The notes: generated from the letters alone by a model not told the origin. A DNA stretch of 64,000 nucleotides from CAZCGA01 sp964498075 (GCA_964498075.1 CAZCGA010000006.1:28291-92290), one strand, 5' to 3'; counted from the first letter of the stretch, positions 34,889 to 44,429 are shown. Numbers and translations are program-made.

Positions 34889-35525
34889 TTAGGACACTGG
34901 GCTTGTCCGGAACAACCCGATCGCATAGCAGCACAGCGCCACTCCATTGGCCCAGACTGGAGCGCTGTAATCCAGATCCTGGAAGAATGCCCCCACGCGG
35001 CATCTAACTGGAATGGCGATGCGCAAGGCGTAGCTTCGGTATGGCTTGCCATCGTCATCGGCGTCTGTTGTCGAGATCAACTCGGCCGATGCCCGAGCCC
35101 TCAAGAATTTCGGAAATGCCCCTTCTAACTCCTTCCCTTGGCGCTCCAGTAGTTCGCGATCCTGGTGCCACGGGTGACGTCTCAAAGGTCGTCGCTCCAA
35201 AGTACATCGGAACGGTATCGCCTCGGGGGAATATGCCGATCTCGACTGCTGTCGGTCGCACCAGCAAGTCATCGAGTAGTTCACGACGGATGCGATATGG
35301 ACTGCGGCCGAGCATCATGCCGTAGTAATAGAAGCGAACGAGCCCCCAGACCGACGCGCAAGCGAGACCGATCGGCAGGAGATCCGGGCGCGCCACGTGG
35401 AATGGTACGCCGAAGACCGTCAGCTTTGCGTCCGGCTCCAGCACAATTCCAGCAACCGTATAGGTAAAGAGCAGCACGGCCGCGGTGAGAGCGAACCGCC
35501 GAAGACGCCCCAGGTCGGAATTCAT
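34889..35525 (-). pseudogene. Hypothetical two-helix membrane protein with frameshift
   Basis: From ATG 35525 the frame encodes two membrane segments (FALTAAVLLFTYTVAGIVL; LLPIGLACASVWGLVRFYYY) and a soluble region up to about MYFGATTFET (~35180). After that the frame turns to unlikely sequence, while another frame gives WHQDRELLERQGKELEGAFP and ISTTDADDDGKPYRSYALRI through to a stop at 34889. Together they read as one ~210-residue protein, so a single-base indel near 35160-35185 is likely, either real or a sequence error. Family not recognised. Confidence 0.5.
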
Positions 35526-35642
35526 TATTGCGCCTAGCTATCACAAGGCGCAGATCAACGTGATGACCTGGCCGTTTCGCGCCGCGCGGCGGACACTGAG
35601 GCTCAAGGACGGACAGTACCCTCCGCCGGGTAGTGGGCCATG

Positions 35643-36068
35643 TTAGGAATCCTCCAGAAGCTTGGTGAGCGCGTCCTTGAATATCGCGGGGTCGATGTTG
35701 CGCTGCTTCGCCGACTGATCGAAGATCGGCAATGCCTTTTCTACGGCCCGCCGGAGTTCGGGTCTTGAGACATCGGCGCGTTCCTTCTTGTGGTAGATCA
35801 TCACGAGCACCACACCCTGGTGGGTGTTGCTGATAAGATAGATCAGCCGCAGGCCATCGCTCTTACTGACGTTGGCGCTGGGGATGCCGCAGCGCGCTTT
35901 CCATGCACCCGGCACGCCGGGAATCTTGTCACCGCATTTCCTTGGATCGATGCTCAGCTCACGGTCGAAGAACTTCTTGAGGTCTTTCCCGATGCGATGG
36001 AATTTGCGCTGAAGATGGGTAACGTCGCTTAGAAAAGCCGGTGAAGGCAGAATGGTGTACGCCCCCAT
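35643..36068 (-). CDS. RelE/HigB-like toxin
   Basis: A 141-residue protein resembling RelE/ParE-superfamily ribosome-dependent RNases: LQRKFHRIGKDLKKFFDREL (N-terminal helices), GVPGAWKARCGIPSANVSKS (central strand with basic residue), GLRLIYLISNTHQGVVLVMI and YHKKERAD (the K/R-rich active edge). It lies eight bases after an unfamiliar 184-residue gene rather than a standard short antitoxin, and ~40 extra C-terminal residues follow the toxin fold. A downstream antitoxin is not seen. Confidence 0.55.
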   Translation of the reverse strand: MGAYTILPSPAFLSDVTHLQRKFHRIGKDLKKFFDRELSIDPRKCGDKIPGVPGAWKARCGIPSANVSKSDGLRLIYLISNTHQGVVLVMIYHKKERADVSRPELRRAVEKALPIFDQSAKQRNIDPAIFKDALTKLLEDS

Positions 36069-36076
36069 CCCGGGGC

Positions 36077-36631
36077 CTATTCCGTCTTTAGGTCGCGGAT
36101 GGCCTGAATCCGTCCTTCAATCTCGCCACGCATCTCCTCATTGAGCCCCAGGGCAATCGTCTCGCTGATGTCTTCAATTCGCTCTAGAAGCTTGTTGCAA
36201 CGAGTGTCCCAACTGGGTAGCCATGCTGAGACCCGCCCCCTTGTGAATCTGGCTCTAGTCTTCCCGCTACAATGCTCGATCAGCATCTTCCGATCCTGAG
36301 CAATCGCCAGCAAGGCCATTTGCCAGCAGTGCTCACCAAGGGGAACAACTTCCTCTACGTCCATTGCCTGCTTGATGAGCTTCAGGGTTTGTTCTGCGCT
36401 CGAAAGTATGTGTTCGATTATGGGTGCGATCTTCCGCCGGGTTTCTGCCGCAAGCCTGGCTAGCCCCGCATGCGTCGCCGCTGGCTTGGATGGCGGCGCT
36501 GTCTCAAGAACCGCGAGAAGACTCACGGTGTGCACGTAGGATTCGGCACTCAGTGAAAGGGCCTTGGTGATGTAGCCCTGACCGACCGCCGCGTCCATGA
36601 GCGAAGCATTGCATAGGAGCAGTACCCTCAC
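36077..36631 (-). CDS. Hypothetical helical protein upstream of RelE-like gene
   Basis: Up to 184 residues from GTG 36631; ATG 36598 is an alternative. It is predicted to be all helix with long amphipathic runs (EHILSSAEQTLKLIKQAMD; LLERIEDISETIALGLNEEM). Stop-to-start distance to the RelE-like gene is eight bases, so they share a transcript. Its position suggests an antitoxin or accessory partner, but it has no recognisable DNA-binding domain. Not identified. Confidence 0.45.
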   Translation of the reverse strand: MRVLLLCNASLMDAAVGQGYITKALSLSAESYVHTVSLLAVLETAPPSKPAATHAGLARLAAETRRKIAPIIEHILSSAEQTLKLIKQAMDVEEVVPLGEHCWQMALLAIAQDRKMLIEHCSGKTRARFTRGRVSAWLPSWDTRCNKLLERIEDISETIALGLNEEMRGEIEGRIQAIRDLKTE

Positions 36632-36798
36632 AATCGAATCACTGCATCCCTTGGCGGCGGGCGGCTCAGCTCATTCGTGGCCGCTCACGCATAACCCCGT
36701 TCGCTTGTTCATGGCCCACTACCCTCCGCCGCCGCTCTCTAGACATATATTCGCCGCGCGTGCTAGGAGCGCTCGATACTGTTGTTGGGGAGATATGC

Positions 36799-37254
36799 AT
36801 GGATGACGAGAAACTCTTGGAGAAGCTGAAAGCCCTCGCGGTGTGGACCGGACATCGTGAGATGTCGTTGGAAGACGTTGCCACGATTCAACCCGGCCTC
36901 GGCCGTATCATGCCGGAGATCGGCGCGCGGACCTGGAAGCTGTACTACGCCGCCAAGGCGGAGAACTGGCCGCTGGCGACGTTTCAGGCGAAGGAGATCA
37001 AGGGGCTGATGGAGCTCGGCGCCTTCACCCGCCCGAAGCACGAGGAGGCGCTCAACCAGTTCATGGAAGAGAACTGGAAGCCGCTGCAGGACGCGGTCAA
37101 CAAGCAGGACTTCCCGGCGTTCGAAGCGGCCTTCAACAAGTCGATCGACGCAGCCAATGCCTATCACGAGTTGAAGGACAAGCCGTACATCGTCTGGAAG
37201 CTGCCGGACACGCCGCCCCCCGATCTCGACTTGCGGCCGCGCCGCAAGGGGTAA
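36799..37254 (+). CDS. Hypothetical helical protein of GMC oxidoreductase operon
   Basis: A 151-residue soluble helical protein. ATG 36799 has GGGGAGAT upstream. Sequence such as ARTWKLYYAAKAENWPLATF, KEIKGLMELGAF and FNKSIDAANAYHELKDKPYI recalls four-helix cytochrome c'-type proteins in shape, yet there is no CxxCH haem site. It is the first gene of a three-gene unit, 11 bases before the subunit 3-like gene, so it may be an assembly or binding partner of the dehydrogenase. Confidence 0.6.
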   Translation: MDDEKLLEKLKALAVWTGHREMSLEDVATIQPGLGRIMPEIGARTWKLYYAAKAENWPLATFQAKEIKGLMELGAFTRPKHEEALNQFMEENWKPLQDAVNKQDFPAFEAAFNKSIDAANAYHELKDKPYIVWKLPDTPPPDLDLRPRRKG

Positions 37255-37265
37255 GCGGGACTCGC

Positions 37266-38183
37266 GTGACGCGGCGGTTCACACGCCGGCAAGTCCTGCG
37301 CTGGGGACTCATCGGCGGCACCGCAGTGGTGCTGCCGGGGACTGCCTTCCTCGGGTGCGGTGACGGTGACGAGTTCCTGCGAAGCCCGGCCACGCCGACG
37401 GCGGTTCCTAGCTTTCTGACCGCCGAAGAGAAGGCCGTGGTGCGCGCCCTGGTGGCGCGGACCATTCCAACCGACGATCGCCCCGGCGCCATCGAGGCCG
37501 GCGCTCACGAGTATATCGACCGGCTGCTGTCCCTGGTGCCGACGGCGGAAGAACCGCGGGCGAATGTCTTCGGGGGCGGGCCGTTCAGCGCCCGCAATCC
37601 GTTCCCCGACCCCAAGACCGGTGCGCCGTCCAACAAATTCCCGCCGGACCACTTCGCGCAGTTCATCCCGCTCACCCGGCTGCAGTTGATGAGCTGGCGC
37701 GTGCAGCTGCTGGGCACGGCCGCGGTGCCGGGGAGCGACTTCAACACGAGTGTGCTGGGATCGGTCATCGGTTTGCGCGAACGCTACCGCACGGGGATCG
37801 CGGCGCTGCAGTCCACCAGCCGGAAGATGTTCAGCGCCGACTTCGTGGCATTGACGTCCGACCAACAAGAGCAAGTCATCGAAGCGAACGGCACGGAGTT
37901 CGTGAGCCTGGTCACCGACCACACGCTCGAAGGCATGCTCTGCGCACCCGAGTACGGCGGCAACACCAACCGCATCGGTTGGAATCTCTGCGGTTACGAC
38001 GGGGACAGCCAACCGCTCGGCTACTCGATCTTCGATGAGACGACGCTGCGCTATCACGAGCGGCCGGACAAACCGACGTCCACCGCCAACCCCGACGAGG
38101 GCTTCAGCGACTTCGACGAGCCGCTGCAGGAGTTCCTGACCATCATCGTCAAATCCGTCGGCGGCCCGCACTTCCCGAAATAG
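37266..38183 (+). CDS. Gluconate 2-dehydrogenase subunit 3-like protein, exported
   Basis: A 305-residue protein from GTG 37266. The N-terminus has a twin-arginine motif (RRFTRRQVLRWG) and ends in a lipobox-like AFLGC, so it may be a Tat-exported lipoprotein. The rest has features of the small gamma/subunit 3 partner of GMC-type membrane dehydrogenases: LTAEEKAVVRALVARTIPTD near residue 50, PLTRLQLMSW, and LCAPEYGGNTNRIGWNLCGY near 225 (MLCxPEYGGN is the family's signature). It helps export or fold the catalytic subunit encoded next, seven bases on. Confidence 0.8.
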   Translation: MTRRFTRRQVLRWGLIGGTAVVLPGTAFLGCGDGDEFLRSPATPTAVPSFLTAEEKAVVRALVARTIPTDDRPGAIEAGAHEYIDRLLSLVPTAEEPRANVFGGGPFSARNPFPDPKTGAPSNKFPPDHFAQFIPLTRLQLMSWRVQLLGTAAVPGSDFNTSVLGSVIGLRERYRTGIAALQSTSRKMFSADFVALTSDQQEQVIEANGTEFVSLVTDHTLEGMLCAPEYGGNTNRIGWNLCGYDGDSQPLGYSIFDETTLRYHERPDKPTSTANPDEGFSDFDEPLQEFLTIIVKSVGGPHFPK

Positions 38184-38190
38184 GCTAGCG

Positions 38191-39951
38191 ATGAGCGCAC
38201 TGCCCTCTGCGGTGCCGGGGATCCTCGGCAACACCAGCCTCAGCCAATTTGATGTGATCATCATCGGCAGCGGCGCCGGTGGGTCGATGGCGGCGCGCAC
38301 GCTCTGCGTCGCAGGTGGGAAGAAGGTCCTCGTCATCGAGGCCGGGCCCAACTACTTCATCGGGCTGGATGACCCGGCGCCCAACATGCCAATCCCGCTG
38401 TTCAGCAACGACGAGTTGAAGCTGAGCGTGCGCGAGCTGATCGATCAGGATCCGTTCCTCGAGCCGCGCACCTTCCGCACGAAACTCACGGAGACTGCAA
38501 GCTTCGACGAAGACGTGAACACGCTGCCGAAGACCGTCGGTGGTGCCGCGGTTCACGCCGACATGAAGTATCCGCGCTTCAATGCGGTCGACTTCCGCCT
38601 GGCGTCGGAGCTGCGCGACAAGAACCTCACCCCACCGAACACAAACTTCAGCGACTGGCCGGTGAGCTATGACGAGCTGGAGCCGTTCTACACCGAGGCG
38701 GAACGGCTGACCGGCGTGCAGGGCGTGCGCGGCAGCGATCCCTTCGAATCACGGCGTAGCCAGGAGTTCCTGATGCCGCCCGGCGTACCCATGTACGTCG
38801 CGCAGGTGCTCAGCGAGGGCGCGACCGCCAATGGCCATACGCCCTTCCCGTACCCGTCGGCGGTCAACTCGCGCCCCTACCGCGGACGCCCGCCATGCAT
38901 CGACTGCGGCTTCTGCAGCGGCTACGGCTGCCCCAACAACTCGAAGTGTTCCCCGGCCGTGACGACGCTGCGCGAGGCGCTGCTGACCGGGAACTGCCAA
39001 GTGCGCTTCAACTGCATGGTCACGGGACTGACACACAGCAACGGGCAGCACGTCACCGGCGTCGACTACATCGACGGCCAGGGCAACCCGCAGCACGCGA
39101 CCGCCGACCAGTTCATCCTCGCCGCCAGTGCGATCGAGAGCGCCCGTCTCTGCCGGCTGTCCGACCGTGACGGCACGGGCTTGGGCAACTCCAGCGACAT
39201 GGTCGGTCGCAACCTCATGTTCCATTTCCAAACCCTCGGCATCGGCATCTACAAGCAGCGCTTCCACGGCGAACGCGGGCGATCGGTGACGCACGGCATC
39301 AGCGACTTTCGCGGCGTCATGCCCGGTGGTGAGGCCATCGATACGACGCGCAAGCTCGGGGGCATCATCGAGTTCGGCACCAACTCTGAAGCCATCAGCG
39401 ATGCCAAGAACTCGCTCGAAGGCTTGGCGCTGGCGCAGCTGCAAAACATCGACATTTCGTTGAAGCAGCTCCTGCTTAACAGCCCCTTCCGCGCCCACAT
39501 CGCCGCGCTGGAGATGCAAGCCGAGGACGCGCCCAAGGTCACCAACCGGGTGGATCTGGATATGCAACTGCGGGACGTGTTCGGTCTGCCGGTACCGCGC
39601 ATCACCTACGCCAACAGCGTCTTCGAGACGGACGCGCGCAAGTTCTACATTCCGAAGCTGCTGGACATTCACAAAGCCGCCGGCGCGCAGTACGGCTTCA
39701 TCGCGCCCATCGACACGCCGTCGCAGTCGCGGCACATCATGGGGACCCTGCGCATGGGCAACGACCCCGCGTCATCGGTGTGCGACGGTTTCGGCAAGTT
39801 CCACGACGTCGACAACCTGTACTGCATGGACGGCGGCGCCTTCGTCACGTCCTCCGGATACAACCCGACCCTGACCATCATTACCCTGGCGCTCCGCGCG
39901 GCAGCCAATGTCGTGTCGCCCGGGACCCCGGAGCGCGTGCTGGGTACGTAG
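38191..39951 (+). CDS. GMC family FAD-dependent oxidoreductase
   Basis: A 586-residue flavoprotein. The Rossmann motif FDVIIIGSGAGGSMAARTL near residue 20 binds FAD; TLPKTVGGAAVHADMKYPRF near 115 matches the second GMC signature; CIDCGFCSGYGCPNNSKC near 235 is a Cys-rich loop typical of the sugar/alcohol dehydrogenase branch; SRHIMGTLRMGNDP near 510 and YCMDGGAFVTSSGYNPTLT near 545 give the catalytic His/Asn end. It has no signal of its own and probably crosses with the Tat-tagged subunit 3. Oxidation of a sugar or alcohol is likely; no cytochrome c partner is in this operon. Confidence 0.85.
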   Translation: MSALPSAVPGILGNTSLSQFDVIIIGSGAGGSMAARTLCVAGGKKVLVIEAGPNYFIGLDDPAPNMPIPLFSNDELKLSVRELIDQDPFLEPRTFRTKLTETASFDEDVNTLPKTVGGAAVHADMKYPRFNAVDFRLASELRDKNLTPPNTNFSDWPVSYDELEPFYTEAERLTGVQGVRGSDPFESRRSQEFLMPPGVPMYVAQVLSEGATANGHTPFPYPSAVNSRPYRGRPPCIDCGFCSGYGCPNNSKCSPAVTTLREALLTGNCQVRFNCMVTGLTHSNGQHVTGVDYIDGQGNPQHATADQFILAASAIESARLCRLSDRDGTGLGNSSDMVGRNLMFHFQTLGIGIYKQRFHGERGRSVTHGISDFRGVMPGGEAIDTTRKLGGIIEFGTNSEAISDAKNSLEGLALAQLQNIDISLKQLLLNSPFRAHIAALEMQAEDAPKVTNRVDLDMQLRDVFGLPVPRITYANSVFETDARKFYIPKLLDIHKAAGAQYGFIAPIDTPSQSRHIMGTLRMGNDPASSVCDGFGKFHDVDNLYCMDGGAFVTSSGYNPTLTIITLALRAAANVVSPGTPERVLGT

Positions 39952-40066
39952 GGCCGACCCCAAAGTCGTGTGACCCGACGGTTTGATGGAAGGCCCCGGC
40001 ACTACCGGCCGGCAATGTTCCCGCAGAGTTGTCGCAGTCCCGCAAGGCCACAGGTACGCATTGACT

Positions 40067-41308
40067 TCACACGCCCAAGTTTGAACGGTCATGCTCGTGC
40101 CGGTGCATCTGGACACCGGGTCCCCGTCCTTGGCCTGGATGATCGGAGTGCGAACCGACGAGGATCAGATATTTCTCGGGGACCCTTCGGTGTGGTTCGG
40201 GCGGAGGGATCGGGCGCTTGAGTGGGACAAGGAGGCTGGGGCTTCCGGCCAGAGGCGACGCTAGGAGCTGGGATCGAATTTCTCTGGCGAGCACCTCGGC
40301 AAGCAGTGACGGTACGGCATTCCCGATCTGTCGTCGCTGAGAGCCGTTGCTTCCCGCAAACTTGATGCCCTCGGGAAAGGTCTGAAGCCTCGCCATCTCA
40401 TCCACGCTGAGGCGACGGTTCTGCCAATGGAAGGGACCAGTCGCCGGTCCCGGTTGAGCCTGTAGAGTCCAGGCGGGGCGATCTTTGGCGAGCTTTAGCA
40501 AGAAGCTCCAGTACCTCCGGCGCCAACCGAACAGCGGCTTGCCGCCTCGTCGGGAGGTGTGCCAGAGATAGTTCTCGCCCTCTGGGATAGACGGCATGAG
40601 ATCGGCCCATTGGCCAGCCAGGGCAAGCTCCTCGTCATCAGGTGGTCGGACGTGACCGATTGCCTCCCAGGCTGTCACGTAGGAGAGTGTGCCGGCACTG
40701 CCGCGCTCCGAGTGTGTGGGCTTCGGGAACAAGAACTCGCGACGGGAGCGGTCACCAATCAGAAAGAGCCGCTTACGGATCTGCGGCACACCATAGTCCG
40801 CCGCGTTCAGGACGGCTAGCGACAACTGGTAGCGCGCTCCATGCTGTCGGTTGATCCGATTGGTGGACCGGCTGATGAGCTGCAGGGCCTCTTGCTTCTG
40901 CGCGTATCCGATACCAGGCACGTTCTCGAGCAGGAAGACTTTGGGTAGAAGGTCTGCCACACACCGCATGTAGTCACGCAGTGTCGTTGCACGTGGGTCC
41001 TTCAGGCGCAGCGCATCCCCATTCGCCCAGTACCCAGACTTTGAAAAGGGCTGGCACGGTGGCCCGCCGATCAAGACGTCCGCTTGCCCGACGTTGAGCC
41101 CCGACGCTCGTCGGATGGCTTCGGGAGGAACGCTATGGATGTCCTTCGCGATGATTGGCCAGGAGCGGCTCCGTCGGATCGTCTCGACGCAGTCTGGGTC
41201 GCACTCGATGGCGACCCGAGTTTCGAACCCCGCCGCCTCGAAGCCGTAGTCGAGTCCACCAGCGCCGGTGAACAGGCTTACAACCGCCAGCTGCCGCCCG
41301 ACTCCCAC
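40067..41308 (-). CDS. drmMII: DNA (cytosine-5) methyltransferase, DISARM-associated (DrmMII-like)
   Basis: A ~413-residue C5-methyltransferase. GTG 41308 is preferred (GGGGAGG eight bases upstream); the longer frame overlaps the divergent gene. Motifs in order: I SLFTGAGGLDYGFEAAGF, IV GGPPCQPFSKSGYW with the catalytic Cys, VI LLENVPG, VIII PQIRKRLFLIGDR, then a target-recognition region and X QIGNAVPSLLAEVLARE. The last ~45 residues are extra. It transfers a methyl group from SAM to cytosine in duplex DNA. In class 2 DISARM such an enzyme marks host DNA as self. Here it is divergent from the glycosylase and drmAB block, sharing a ~70-base control region. Confidence 0.8.
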   Translation of the reverse strand: MGVGRQLAVVSLFTGAGGLDYGFEAAGFETRVAIECDPDCVETIRRSRSWPIIAKDIHSVPPEAIRRASGLNVGQADVLIGGPPCQPFSKSGYWANGDALRLKDPRATTLRDYMRCVADLLPKVFLLENVPGIGYAQKQEALQLISRSTNRINRQHGARYQLSLAVLNAADYGVPQIRKRLFLIGDRSRREFLFPKPTHSERGSAGTLSYVTAWEAIGHVRPPDDEELALAGQWADLMPSIPEGENYLWHTSRRGGKPLFGWRRRYWSFLLKLAKDRPAWTLQAQPGPATGPFHWQNRRLSVDEMARLQTFPEGIKFAGSNGSQRRQIGNAVPSLLAEVLAREIRSQLLASPLAGSPSLLVPLKRPIPPPEPHRRVPEKYLILVGSHSDHPGQGRGPGVQMHRHEHDRSNLGV

Positions 41309-41377
41309 GCCCAACACCTCCCCATTCAACTTGTTGCACTCTTCCGGTATCACGAGACCGCTGTGGTTGAGAAGAGA

Positions 41378-42106
41378 GTGAGAAGCCGCGCCCATCCCAA
41401 GGGCAAGCCACTGCGTGTTCGCGCGCTCCCACCTGCGTCGCCGTTGCGGCGGGTCCACGCAATTGGAAGGGCGCTCCACCGCGAGTACGCCGAGCGCGAC
41501 CTGGGCAACCGCTCTGATCCAGTGGAGGAGCTCGTATACATCAGCCTGACTCGCCAGACGCATCGACAGAACGCCATGCGAACCTGGCAGACGGTACAAG
41601 AGGCAGGCGGCCCTGCGGCGCTCCTCGGAATGCCGGTCGGCCGAATCGCGCGGATGTTGAAGGACGGAGGGTTTGCACAGCAGAAGGCGCGATGGATCAG
41701 GGCATCGCTCCGAATCATCCGCGACGAGATGGGCGAGCTGTCGCTCCGGAAGGCGCGGCGGTGGCGGGATGAGAAGGTCGAATCATTTCTGCGCTCGCTG
41801 CCTGGCGTGAACATCAAGACGGCCAAGTGCATCATGCTCTACAGCATGGGACGCCAGGTGCTGCCAGTTGATACCCACGTCCGCCGAGTCGCCGAGCGCG
41901 TCGGTCTCGTGCCACGAGGCCTGTCGGAGAAGCAGATCCACGAACAAATGGAACGGTTGGTGCGACCCTCGGATCGTTTTGCGTTCCATGTGAACGCAAT
42001 CTGGCACGGTCGCAGCGTGTGCACCGCGCTGCGACCCCGATGCGGCACGTGTACAATACGGACGCTCTGCGACTTCCCACCGCGGCGACGTTCAGCGAGG
42101 GTTTGA
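41378..42106 (+). CDS. HhH-GPD DNA glycosylase with [4Fe-4S] cluster (endonuclease III-like)
   Basis: About 242 residues from GTG 41378 (GAGAAGAGA precedes; GTG 41363 possible). The helix-hairpin-helix LPGVNIKTAKCIMLYSMG carries the catalytic Lys of bifunctional glycosylase/AP-lyases, and LPVDTHVRRVAERVGL carries the catalytic Asp. The C-terminus CTALRPRCGTCTIRTLC is a Cx6Cx2Cx5C iron-sulfur loop as in endonuclease III. Enzymes of this family beside cytosine-5 methyltransferases (for example Mig next to an archaeal m5C methyltransferase) remove T from T:G mismatches made by 5-methylcytosine deamination. That is the likely role here; a restriction role cannot be excluded. Confidence 0.75.
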   Translation: MRSRAHPKGKPLRVRALPPASPLRRVHAIGRALHREYAERDLGNRSDPVEELVYISLTRQTHRQNAMRTWQTVQEAGGPAALLGMPVGRIARMLKDGGFAQQKARWIRASLRIIRDEMGELSLRKARRWRDEKVESFLRSLPGVNIKTAKCIMLYSMGRQVLPVDTHVRRVAERVGLVPRGLSEKQIHEQMERLVRPSDRFAFHVNAIWHGRSVCTALRPRCGTCTIRTLCDFPPRRRSARV

Positions 42107-42491
42107 ACCCAGCGGCTGGACTGTGCATTAGTAACCTCCGTGTCCACTGTGCATGAGCTACACATCAATCCGCTCACCCTGCTGGCCGCGCGGCTCTGGG
42201 TCGCTCGGCTCGGTGAGCGCGTCCGGAAGGACCTTCGCGTGTTGCCCGAGCGTAGATTCGACCGCCCACCATCTGAGCGCGTCGCGGCTGTCCCTCACGA
42301 GTATGTGAAACTGCGGGTGAAGCACCGTGACCCCTCCGGGCGAGGGGTTCGGGCCCGGGGCTCGCCGACCCGAGCAAGAGCTTCGGACTTTGGGGTGGCG
42401 ATGCCGTCGACTTGCACCCTGTCGTGTTCGCGCTATCTGGCCGCCGTGCGGGTTGCTGTGGGGGCGAGCGCGCCTATTGGAGGTCGATAGC
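42107..42491. other. 385-base gap in the defence operon
   Basis: A plus-strand frame 42140-42490 (116 residues, GTG start) and a minus-strand frame 42158-42550 both cross it. Neither shows a motif or a good ribosome site, and the plus frame overlaps the helicase's GGAGGT. It may be a decayed gene or a second promoter region ahead of the helicase-drmA-drmB block. Confidence 0.35.
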
Positions 42492-44429
42492 GTGACCTCG
42501 GGAGGGAGGAGCACCCCCGACTGGGACATCGAGCAGCTCGAGGTCATCATGGAATCTCCAACGAGCTGGCAGCTCGTCGCAGCGGGCCCCGGCTCCGGAA
42601 AGTCTGCTGCCGCGTGTCAGCGTGTCGCGTATCTCGTCGATGAGGGTGTACCGCCGTCCCGTATACTGCTGGTCAGCTTCACGCGCACGGCGGTCGCGGA
42701 ACTTCGCGACCGCATCGTCTCCTATGCCGTCGCCGGCGAACGCGCTCGGAGCGTCCGCATTTCGACGATCGACTCGCATGCGTGGAGCTGTCGGGCTGGT
42801 TTCGATGACGAGCCTCTGCCGCAGGTTGTTGGCGACGGATCGTACGACCTGAGCATCGCGCGCACCGTTGAGCTGTTCCGGTAGCGCCAGCCGGATCTGT
42901 GCGACTTTATGGGCCGCCTCGAGCACCTCATCATCGACGAGGCGCAGGACGTAATGAGCATCCGCGCCGACCTCATCATCGAGATGCTCCGTAGCGTACA
43001 GGGGAGCTGCGGAGTGACGATTCTCGCTGACCCTGCACAGGCGATCTACGGATTCACGACCGACGATGACGACAACACCAAGGGGGATGCCTCTCTGCTA
43101 GCACGACTCGATACCGAGTGTCCGCGCCCCCTGCTTCGTCGAACGCTCAACCATATTCACCGCATCACGAACACCGAGCTTGTCGATCTGTTCTTGCGCA
43201 CGAGGAAGGAGATCGAGCTCGCCGACAACGCCGCTGGGCACGTGGCCCGCGTTCAGCAGACTATTCGCGAGACCTGCGGTAAGGACGTTGGCGTCACCCC
43301 TTACGAGAACCTTGCGGACTTCCTCACTCGCGTTCGAGACGACTCGATGCTCGTGTTGTTTCGGCGACGCGCAGATGTGCTCTTCGCTTCGTCGTACTGC
43401 TCCCAGGCAGGCGTCCAGCATCGCCTCCGGATGTCGGACGTCCCGGTAGTCACCCGCCCGTGGCTCGGATGGTTGCTTGGTGAGGTGGTGCACGCAATCA
43501 TCGGAAGAGACGACTTCGACAAGCTCTGGGAGTCGCGTGCCGCTGTTGCGTCCGCGCCGTTCGCGGACCAGGAGCGCGATGATGGCTGGAATCTCCTCCA
43601 CCGACTGGCGGCCGGCCGCCGTCCGAGGACCATCGACCTTGTGCAGCTGCGCGGGATCGTCGCCCGCGCTCGGCCGCCGATCGAGCTTTGCTATCCGGAG
43701 CTGGGAAGCACCGGACCGATTCTGGGGACCATTCACGCCTCCAAGGGCCGGGAGGCAGACATTGTCGTCCTGGTCATGCCGCCGCCTAACGAGCGGGACG
43801 ACGACGGGCCAGACGGTACGGATAGCGCCTTCATCTTTGAGGAGGGGCGCGTGTACTACGTTGGCGCGACCCGCGCGCGGAAGATGCTCGTGGCTGCTGG
43901 CAATACCGCTACCCGCGTGGGCTATCTCGATTCCAAACGTGTCTATCGCTCGCTCGGTCCCATGAGGGCACAATTCGAAGTCGGTCGCGACGGCGACGTC
44001 GATCGCATTGCCCATCTCGCCTGGAGCGAGCGCCTTGAGGTCCAGCGCACACTCGCGTCGTGCGTGGGGAGCACTGCGCAAGTGCAAGGCCAAGCGGTTG
44101 CTGAGGAGGACTACGCGGTGCATCTGATCCTTGAACGAAAGGACCCCGATGGCGTCACGCGATACTTGAAACTCGGTCAGATGAGCAATGCTTTCAGCTA
44201 CGACCTCAGAAACCTCTGGAGCCGGGTCGATGTCGAACAGAACCTTAAGCCGCCACCAATCATCCAGCACCTATACTTGGTGGCGGTGACTACGGTCGGT
44301 TTGTCTGAAGAGCAGTGCGGGGCCGTGAAGTCACCGTTCAACCAGAGCGGGCTTGCGCTCGCGCCGGTCGTCAAGGGCTTCCCGACGATCCAATTCTTAT
44401 ACCGCAGGGGAGGAAGGAACTTCCGATGA
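42492..44429 (+). pseudogene. UvrD/Rep-like SF1 helicase interrupted by one in-frame TAG
   Basis: 645 codons from GTG 42492 (GGAGGT seven bases upstream), open except for TAG 42882-42884 at codon 131. Before it lie motif I (AAGPGSGKSAAACQRVAYL) and Ia (SFTRTAVAELRDRI). After it in the same frame lie motif II (LIIDEAQDV), III (TILADPAQAIYGF), V (TIHASKGREADIVVLVM) and VI (YYVGATRARKML), then ~140 residues of unknown type. CAG to TAG is the simplest change. ATG 42909 could restart translation but without the ATP-binding loop. The stop overlaps drmA's ATG (ATGA), so it belongs to the DISARM operon. It is either a recent knockout, a sequence error or read through. Confidence 0.65.

Noticed and set aside
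41309..41599. Longer N-terminus for the cytosine methyltransferase
   Set aside because: It would overlap the divergent glycosylase gene and lies before the conserved motif I region, while GTG 41308 has a good ribosome site.
42140..42490. 116-residue gene between glycosylase and helicase
   Set aside because: No motif, weak start, overlaps the helicase ribosome site, and an opposite-strand frame is equally open.
7501..42884. Altered genetic code explaining both the TGA and the TAG inside genes
   Set aside because: TGA and TAG serve as normal stops for many other intact genes in the window.
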